Below the pieces are notes generated by a model. The model had not been told where the DNA came from, ran no database searches, and was given only the letters and a program-made list of their open reading frames with translations. From contig JAJZDO010001067.1 of NCBI GenBank assembly GCA_021805955.1, positions 1-8,531 of the forward strand: a stretch of 8,531 bases of DNA, read 5' to 3'. Position numbers and translations under genes: made by a program. This DNA comes from Acidobacteriota bacterium. GTDB taxonomy: Bacteria > Acidobacteriota > Terriglobia > Terriglobales > Acidobacteriaceae. Of the stretch, positions 1-5,033 are shown one piece after another. How positions within the stretch are numbered: position 1 is the stretch's first letter; every line of letters starts with the position of its first letter.

Positions 1-1625
1 ATCTTATCCGAGAGTGAGATGCCGAAACGATCCGCGATGGTGACGAGTGTGTCGCCGCGATGTGCGCGATAGTATGTCACGCGCCTTCTTGTCGGGGCTG
101 TCGGCGCGGCAGGAATAACGAGCGCTTCGACGCCTTCCAGAGTGTCATTGGCTTGCAGATGATTCGCTTTGGCAAGCTCTTCGACACGGACGCGATAGCT
201 GCGCGCCACGCTGGCAAGTGTGTCTTCTGCGGAGACGGTGTGATATCGCCAGGCTGTGCGATGTTCAACAGGGATGCGTTCAATCTTCGCCTGGAATGCG
301 ACGGCGGTGCCCGGCGGCAGATGGAGTTCAAAGGGTTCGCTGAGCATGGATGCGGGTGGGGTGACCATGCGCAGCAGGGATGGATTGAGAACGGCCAACT
401 CGCGTGGATCGGCATTCACGATATCGGCAGCGAGGCGAAGATCAAGTGAATAGTCGATCTTGACGATGTCGCTGACGATGGGAGTATCGGGCTGAATGTC
501 ATCGAAGCCGTACTGCTTACGATTGTTGGCGATGATGATGGCGGCCAGAATTTCCGGTACGTAATTTTTTGTTTCTCCGGGAAGATTGTTGCGCTTGTAG
601 AGTTCCCAGTAGTCGGCGTAACCGGTCTTTTGCACGGCACGCTGCACGTTGCCCGCGCCCCAGTCGTAGGCGGCCATCGCAAGATACCAGTCGCCCAACT
701 GGTCGTAGAGAAATTTCATATAGCGAGCGTAGGCGCGCGTGGATTTTTCGGGATCGAAGCGCTCATCGACGTAGCTGTTGCGGACCAGGCCATAGTTGCC
801 GTGCGGCATGAACTGCCACATTCCGCCTGCGCCGGATCCACGGTTGACGACTTGGGGCTGAAAGCCGGATTCGGCCACGGCGAGATAGATCAGATCCTGC
901 GGTACGCCTTCTTCAGCCATGACGCGCTGAATCATGGCGCGATATTTTCCGCTGCGTTCGAGAGAGTGCTTGAGTGTGTTGTGGCCGATTTTTGTATTGG
1001 AAAAAAAGTTGATGAAGGCGGCAACATAGTCGTTGATGACGAGCGGAAGATCGCTGCGCGTGGTGGCAAGATTGGCACGCGCCCTGGCCACCAGATTGGG
1101 ATCGACGGCGAAGGTGACGTCATTGGCGACATCGGCGGGAGTGGGTTCTTCTGCGGGGGCAAAGCCGTTCCCCTGCTTGAGCGCTTCCATCTCCAGCCCG
1201 TTGACCACATCCAGTGCGTGGTTGTACTCGTCCAGCAGTTGCGCATTGGAACGAATATCGAGGTTGCCTGCGAGCATGGTGTCAACGGCTGCATCGAAGT
1301 GCTTCTTGGCTTGTGTCAATTGCCCTGCGCGATAGCTTGCCTGTCCCTGCGCAAGTTCGGCTTCGACCTGTGCGATGAGTTGCGCGATGGCTTGCTGACG
1401 GGACGACTTCGAGGATTGAGCGGCGTTCTGTGTCTGGATGTCATCGTTCTGCGGATTACGACCGGCAGCAGGCGCGGAGAGAACAGGTGCAGTTGCAGAC
1501 GGAGGGGCTGCGGGATGGGATCCGCTGCAGCCGCAGAGTCCGGCGAAAGCTGCAAGCCCAATGATCCGGAGCTGCTTCTGGATTCTCCAATGCCTGGATG
1601 GCCGGAGCCGGTCTTTCAGATTCAT
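1..1625 (-). CDS. MltD-like membrane-bound lytic murein transglycosylase with LysM repeats, 3' end missing
   Basis: A single open frame of 541 codons reads leftward from ATG 1625 and runs off base 1, so the C-terminus is missing. An AGGA ribosome site (1632-1635, 6-base spacing) supports the start. The N-terminus has a basic region, a hydrophobic stretch (about 19-31) and a possible lipobox ending at Cys33 (LCGC; Cys at -2 is unusual), suggesting an outer-membrane lipoprotein. Residues about 80-115 look like a TPR-type helix pair. The SLT/GH23 domain spans about 230-380: catalytic Glu252 in AVAESGF, then GGMWQFMP, NYGL and AAYDWGAGNV. Family members cleave the MurNAc-GlcNAc bond and form 1,6-anhydro-MurNAc. 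One complete LysM (about 461-506) and the start of a second (from about 517) should bind peptidoglycan. E. coli MltD has 452 residues, so this protein is longer. Asp321 replaces the usual Asn of AAYN. It is divergent from lepA. The family call is firm; 'mltD' itself is not assigned. Confidence 0.93.
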   Translation of the reverse strand, partial: MNLKDRLRPSRHWRIQKQLRIIGLAAFAGLCGCSGSHPAAPPSATAPVLSAPAAGRNPQNDDIQTQNAAQSSKSSRQQAIAQLIAQVEAELAQGQASYRAGQLTQAKKHFDAAVDTMLAGNLDIRSNAQLLDEYNHALDVVNGLEMEALKQGNGFAPAEEPTPADVANDVTFAVDPNLVARARANLATTRSDLPLVINDYVAAFINFFSNTKIGHNTLKHSLERSGKYRAMIQRVMAEEGVPQDLIYLAVAESGFQPQVVNRGSGAGGMWQFMPHGNYGLVRNSYVDERFDPEKSTRAYARYMKFLYDQLGDWYLAMAAYDWGAGNVQRAVQKTGYADYWELYKRNNLPGETKNYVPEILAAIIIANNRKQYGFDDIQPDTPIVSDIVKIDYSLDLRLAADIVNADPRELAVLNPSLLRMVTPPASMLSEPFELHLPPGTAVAFQAKIERIPVEHRTAWRYHTVSAEDTLASVARSYRVRVEELAKANHLQANDTLEGVEALVIPAAPTAPTRRRVTYYRAHRGDTLVTIADRFGISLSDK

Positions 1626-1804
1626 CCCATGTCCTGAGGGCGAGCGATGAAGCCGAGTTCCGCTTCGATGCAAAGTTCGCCGAAGATCAATTCGTCCTGT
1701 GCTGAGCGCAGGTCGCGCGAGCGTACGTTCTATCACTCCGATGATAAGCTATGAAGAGATCAGCCGTTCGGATTCCCTCCGCCGCGCCTCTCCTTTACCC
1801 GCCT

Positions 1805-3616
1805 ATGGAAGCTCGTCTACTCAGAAATTTTGCGATTATCGCGCACATCGACCACGGAAAATCGACACTCTCGGATCGTCTGCTGGAGCTGACCGGCTCA
1901 CTGACGGCACGAGAGATGCAGGCGCAGGTGCTGGATGCGATGGACCTGGAGCGGGAACGCGGGATCACGATCAAAGCGCATGCGGTGCGTATGATGTATC
2001 TGGCGCGCGATGGCGTTACCTATCAGCTCAACCTGATCGATACGCCTGGCCATGTTGATTTCAGCTATGAGGTTTCGCGTTCTCTGGCCTCCTGCGAGGG
2101 CGCGCTGCTGGTGGTGGATGCGAGCCAGGGAGTGGAAGCGCAGACGCTGGCCAATGCGTATCTGGCGATCAACGGCGGTTTGGAGATCGTACCGGTCATC
2201 AACAAGATCGATCTGCCCTCGGCGGATATTACGCGTACGCAGGAGGCGATTGAGCAGGCGGTTGGGCTGGATGCAACGGACGCGATTCCGGTGAGCGCCA
2301 AGACGGGGCAGGGCATCGAGGAAGTGCTGGAAGCGATTGTGCATCGGCTGCCGCCGCCGACCGGTGAGATCGATGCGCCGCTGCAGGCGCTGATTTTTGA
2401 TTCATGGTTTGATCCTTACCGCGGCGTGGTGGTGCTGGTGCGCGTGGTGAATGGACGGATGCACAAAGGACAGCGCATTCGTTTCATGGCGAACGATCGC
2501 GTGTACACGATCGATGCGATGGGAGTGCTGACGCCGAAGCCGGTCGAGATTCCGGAACTGACGGCGGGCGAGGTTGGATTTTTCACCGCGACGATCAAGA
2601 ACGTTGCCGATACGCAGATTGGCGATACGGTGACGGAGGACGATCGCCCCGCGGATGGAGCACTGCCGGGCTTCATGGAGACGATGCCGATGGTCTTCGC
2701 GGGCCTGTATACGGTCGATTCACACGAGCACACGCTGCTGCGCGATGCACTGGAAAAACTGCGGCTGAACGACTCCAGCTTCTTCTTTGAGCCGGAGTCT
2801 TCGGTGGCGCTGGGCTTCGGGTTTCGGTGCGGATTTCTGGGCCTGTTGCACATGGAAATTATCCAGGAGCGCATTGAGCGGGAGTACAACCTGGACCTGA
2901 TCACGACGGCTCCTGGAGTGCGCTATCGCATCACGCTGACGAGCGGGGAAGTGATCGAGGTGGACAATCCTTCGCGCTGGCCGGAGACGACCAATATCGA
3001 GAAGATCGAAGAGCCGATCATTCGCGCCATGATCCTGACGAACGAGGAATACGTTGGCGGCATTCTGAAACTGGTGGAAGAAAAACGCGGCAAGCAGTTG
3101 AACTTCGAATATGTGACGCCGACGCGCGTGATGCTGACCTATGAGCTTCCGCTGAACGAGATTGTGCTGGATTTCTATGACCGCCTGAAGTCTGTTTCGC
3201 GCGGCTATGCTTCGCTGGACTATCAACCCACGGGCATGTGGGTCTCTCCGATGGTGAAGATGGATATTCTGGTTTCCGGGGATCCGGTGGACGCGCTGTC
3301 GATCATTGTGCATCGCGACCATGCCTATGAGCGGGGCCGCGCACTGGTCTCGAAGATGCGCGAACTGATTCCGCGACAACAGTTTGAGGTGGCGATCCAG
3401 GCGGCCATCGGCTCCAAGGTGGTTGCGCGGGAGACGGTGGTGGCGCTGCGCAAGAATGTGATCGCCAAATGCTACGGCGGGGACATCAGCCGCAAGCGGA
3501 AGCTGCTGGAGAAACAAAAGGAAGGCAAAAAGCGCATGAAGCGCATCGGGAAGGTGGATATTCCCCAGGAAGCCTTCCTGGCTGTGCTGCGAGTGGGCGA
3601 GGATGCGCAAAACTGA
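1805..3616 (+). CDS. lepA: Elongation factor 4 (LepA), ribosome-associated GTPase
   Basis: This is a translational GTPase that acts on the 70S ribosome; back-translocation and initiation or assembly roles have been proposed for the family. From ATG 1805 it has 603 residues, against 599 in E. coli. The visible G motifs are G1 AHIDHGKST (13-21), switch I around RGITIK (52-57), G3 DTPGH (79-83, His83 being the catalytic-type His), G4 NKID (133-136) and G5 SAK (164-166). Domain II, the EF-G-like domains III and V and the LepA-specific basic C-terminal domain follow, the last with [20 protein letters not shown]. The frame is open upstream to ATG 1751, which would add 18 residues with no family resemblance. 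I prefer 1805 because [14 protein letters not shown] lines up with family N-termini. Neither start has a clear Shine-Dalgarno site, and I see no convincing promoter between 1626 and 1804. The gene converges on skp. Identity is certain; only the start is open. Confidence 0.97.
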   Translation: MEARLLRNFAIIAHIDHGKSTLSDRLLELTGSLTAREMQAQVLDAMDLERERGITIKAHAVRMMYLARDGVTYQLNLIDTPGHVDFSYEVSRSLASCEGALLVVDASQGVEAQTLANAYLAINGGLEIVPVINKIDLPSADITRTQEAIEQAVGLDATDAIPVSAKTGQGIEEVLEAIVHRLPPPTGEIDAPLQALIFDSWFDPYRGVVVLVRVVNGRMHKGQRIRFMANDRVYTIDAMGVLTPKPVEIPELTAGEVGFFTATIKNVADTQIGDTVTEDDRPADGALPGFMETMPMVFAGLYTVDSHEHTLLRDALEKLRLNDSSFFFEPESSVALGFGFRCGFLGLLHMEIIQERIEREYNLDLITTAPGVRYRITLTSGEVIEVDNPSRWPETTNIEKIEEPIIRAMILTNEEYVGGILKLVEEKRGKQLNFEYVTPTRVMLTYELPLNEIVLDFYDRLKSVSRGYASLDYQPTGMWVSPMVKMDILVSGDPVDALSIIVHRDHAYERGRALVSKMRELIPRQQFEVAIQAAIGSKVVARETVVALRKNVIAKCYGGDISRKRKLLEKQKEGKKRMKRIGKVDIPQEAFLAVLRVGEDAQN

Positions 3617-3768
3617 AGGCCTGTGCGGGAGAGCCGTAAGTTGTTTTTACCGATAGTTTTGTCGCTGAAATCGAAGCTGATTCACGAAATTTTCATGGCG
3701 AACTGTGGAAAGCTTGCACGCTGTAACAAAACGGGACGGCTATTTGTCAACTTGATTCCCGAGGGCTG

Positions 3769-3797
3769 TTGATTTGCGTAAGTAAAACAAATATATA
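3769..3797 (+). promoter_or_regulatory. Weak candidate promoter in the AT-rich gap
   Basis: TTGATT (3769-3774) and TATATA (3792-3797) are separated by 17 bases and match the sigma-70 -35 and -10 consensus at 5/6 and 4/6 positions. No gene starts just downstream. If active, it would make a transcript of roughly 190 bases ending at the hairpin at 3967-3992. In AT-rich DNA such matches are easily accidental. Confidence 0.22.
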
Positions 3798-3874
3798 GAA
3801 TTAAATTCTTCCGGAAAACGACCTTCGCAGTACTATGACGGAATCTGAAGGCGTCCGTCCGGTTTTCGCAGATT

Positions 3875-3895
3875 TCTTCCACATTTTTTTCCACA
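3875..3895 (+). other. Pair of DnaA-box-like motifs
   Basis: TTTTCCACA (3887-3895) fits the relaxed DnaA-box consensus TTWTNCACA exactly. TCTTCCACA (3875-3883) has one mismatch and sits 12 bases away in the same orientation. A third, CTTTCCACA read on the minus strand (3704-3712), also has one mismatch. An AT-rich tract lies between the outlying motif and the pair. The motif is short, so chance is a real alternative, and no dnaA or dnaN gene is in view. Confidence 0.25.
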
Positions 3896-3966
3896 GGACG
3901 TGCGAAATCGATGGATGGCTGCGCCGCGAGCAGAAGACGGTGCTGAATGGTTGTGGCGCAGAATGA

Positions 3967-3992
3967 AAAGCCCCGGCTTTTGCCGGGGCTTT
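3967..3992 (-). terminator. Rho-independent terminator after skp
   Basis: An 11-bp perfect stem, AAAGCCCCGGC paired with GCCGGGGCTTT, closes a TTTT loop. It lies 43 bases past the skp stop codon. Read leftward the arm ends in CTTTTCATT and read rightward in CTTTCT, so both U-tracts are modest. It could stop transcription from both sides and so also shield skp from lepA read-through. Confidence 0.85.
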
Positions 3993-4035
3993 CTGGTGAA
4001 GGAAGTGAACTTGCCTGGAAGCAGGCGATGCAACC

Positions 4036-4698
4036 TTAGTGGGCTGCCGGCTTGGGTGCCGGTGCGGATGGAAGTCCGCCGGACTGTCCTGGAGCCGCTG
4101 CCGGAGCAGGAACGCCGGATTTGATATTGTAGGCATCGACGATCTGCTTGGTGATGTTGGTGGAGTCGGCTGCCCAGAGGATGGGGCTTTGCTGCTGGCT
4201 GACATCGACAACCATGGTGTATGCGTGCGCCTTGGCATAGGTGTTCAGCACATCATAGACCTTGGAAGCGAGAGAGTTGTACATATCCTGCACAGACTGC
4301 TGAAAGTCCGATTGAGCATCCTGCGCATCGCGCTGCAACTGCTTGGTCTTTTCGTCGATGGTCTTTGTGGTGGCGGCAGTCTGGGCCGGTGACATGGTGG
4401 AAGCCTGGCTCTGCATCTGCTTCTTCATGGACTCGATCTGATCATTCAGAGTCTTGAGCTGATCCCGCTTCGGTTCGAACTTCTTCTGCAGGTCTGCGAA
4501 GGCACGCTGACCCTCATTGGTCTGAGCGACGGCTGCCTGGAAGGCAATGACGGCGATCTTGGTCGGTCCCGCAGGAGCGGTGGGAGTGGACGCAGCCCGT
4601 GTGGCAGGCATTTGCGCGACGGCTCCGAGAGTGAGACTCGAAGCAGCGAGGACTGCAATGGCGAGGGTACGATTCATGGACTTCAAAAACTCCTTCAT
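4036..4698 (-). CDS. skp: OmpH/Skp family periplasmic chaperone
   Basis: Skp-family proteins form trimers that hold unfolded outer-membrane proteins in the periplasm and hand them to the BAM complex. The 220-residue product opens with a signal peptide (basic start, hydrophobic 11-27, likely cleavage after AVA near 28). The family's first strand follows at TKIAVIAFQAAV (46-57), then a long charged and Gln-rich helical region (about 63-155) with the coiled-coil look of the tentacle arms, for example FADLQKKFEPKRDQL. A closing AYTMVVDVSQQQSPILWA segment (159-176) completes the core. The last ~25 residues are an Ala/Pro/Gly-rich tail, which I infer to be disordered. The start may be ATG 4698, with AGGA only 2 bases away, or ATG 4677 (residue 8), which has AAGGAG 12 bases upstream; both leave a usable signal peptide. 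The gene lies downstream of bamA, a common arrangement, but has its own promoter. Confidence 0.92.
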   Translation of the reverse strand: MKEFLKSMNRTLAIAVLAASSLTLGAVAQMPATRAASTPTAPAGPTKIAVIAFQAAVAQTNEGQRAFADLQKKFEPKRDQLKTLNDQIESMKKQMQSQASTMSPAQTAATTKTIDEKTKQLQRDAQDAQSDFQQSVQDMYNSLASKVYDVLNTYAKAHAYTMVVDVSQQQSPILWAADSTNITKQIVDAYNIKSGVPAPAAAPGQSGGLPSAPAPKPAAH

Positions 4699-4728
4699 TT
4701 TCCTGTATGGTTTGCCCGCATTCCTTCA

Positions 4729-4750
4729 AGGAAGCAAGACGTTGCTTCCT
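4729..4750 (-). promoter_or_regulatory. Hairpin in the skp mRNA leader
   Basis: AGGAAGCAA and TTGCTTCCT form a perfect 9-bp stem with a 4-base loop, about 30 bases upstream of the skp start and inside the leader predicted from the promoter at 4850-4878. No U-tract follows, so it is unlikely to be a terminator. It could affect mRNA stability or translation; that role is inferred. Confidence 0.45.
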
Positions 4751-4849
4751 GTTTGGTATCTCTCAGCTCTACGTGCATTCCGCCATGCCATCAGCAGACG
4801 TGAAAACGATAGTAGGACGCGGACAAAGACGCCAGCAGGAACTATTTGG

Positions 4850-4878
4850 ATTATAGGAGTGGCTCCTACCTTGGTCAA
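4850..4878 (-). promoter_or_regulatory. Sigma-70-type promoter of skp
   Basis: Read leftward, -35 TTGACC (4873-4878) and -10 TATAAT (4850-4855) are separated by exactly 17 bases, matching 11 of 12 consensus bases. Transcription should start near 4843, giving a leader of about 145 bases before ATG 4698. The promoter sits between the bamA terminator and skp, so skp can be expressed independently of bamA. Confidence 0.8.
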
Positions 4879-4922
4879 TTGCGGATAGCTGTCAATTGCG
4901 GAATATCGGTGCGGAATATCGG
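4874..4922. repeat. Two overlapping short direct repeats at the skp promoter
   Basis: GTCAATTGCGGA occurs at 4874-4885 and 4891-4902 (17-base period). GCGGAATATCGG occurs at 4898-4909 and 4911-4922 (13-base period). The first repeat overlaps the -35 box, and its second copy contains another TTGACA on the minus strand. Copies next to a promoter suggest an operator or an upstream activator site, but simple tandem duplication would look the same. Confidence 0.7.
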
Positions 4923-4977
4923 CAGGAGAGGAGCGGAGCGAGCATGAACGCGATTTTGATGGTCGAGGGCGAAGCAT

Positions 4978-5017
4978 GAGAAAGGCCCTCCGACGATTTC
5001 GTCGAAGGGCCTTTCTC
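4978..5017 (-). terminator. Terminator hairpin after bamA
   Basis: A long stem pairs GAGAAAGGCCCT (4978-4989) with AGGGCCTTTCTC (5006-5017). After one C-A mismatch it is extended by CGACG/CGTCG around an ATTT loop. It begins 17 bases past the bamA stop. The leftward tail is CCTTTCTC rather than a clean U run, so termination may be incomplete and some bamA transcripts may read on into skp. Confidence 0.75.
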
Positions 5018-5033
5018 TGCTTGTCTGGTTGGG

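Larger units (their letters stand above)
3617..4035. other. Intergenic region between convergent lepA and skp
   Basis: I see no convincing gene in these 419 bases. Right after lepA there is no strong terminator, only a weak stem near 3635-3655 followed by T-rich sequence. The centre (about 3770-3825) is strikingly AT-rich compared with the rest of the window. DnaA-box-like motifs lie at 3704-3712, 3875-3883 and 3887-3895. The right end holds the skp terminator hairpin. Short open frames on the minus strand here lack good starts and family resemblance. Confidence 0.8.

Noticed and set aside
630..1637. A 335-codon open frame on the plus strand opposite the transglycosylase
   Set aside because: It is antisense to a well-supported SLT domain gene, and its sequence resembles no family I know; it is a shadow frame.
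1761..1790. A tRNA-like T-arm (GTTCGGATTCCC) upstream of lepA
   Set aside because: The loop is one base too long for TTCRANY, the 5-bp T-stem does not pair, and no matching acceptor 5' half or D- and anticodon arms are found upstream. At most it is a relic.
3682..3894. A 70-codon minus-strand open frame in the lepA-skp gap
   Set aside because: It begins at GTG without a ribosome site, has no recognisable domain and lies downstream of the skp terminator. Translation is possible but unsupported.
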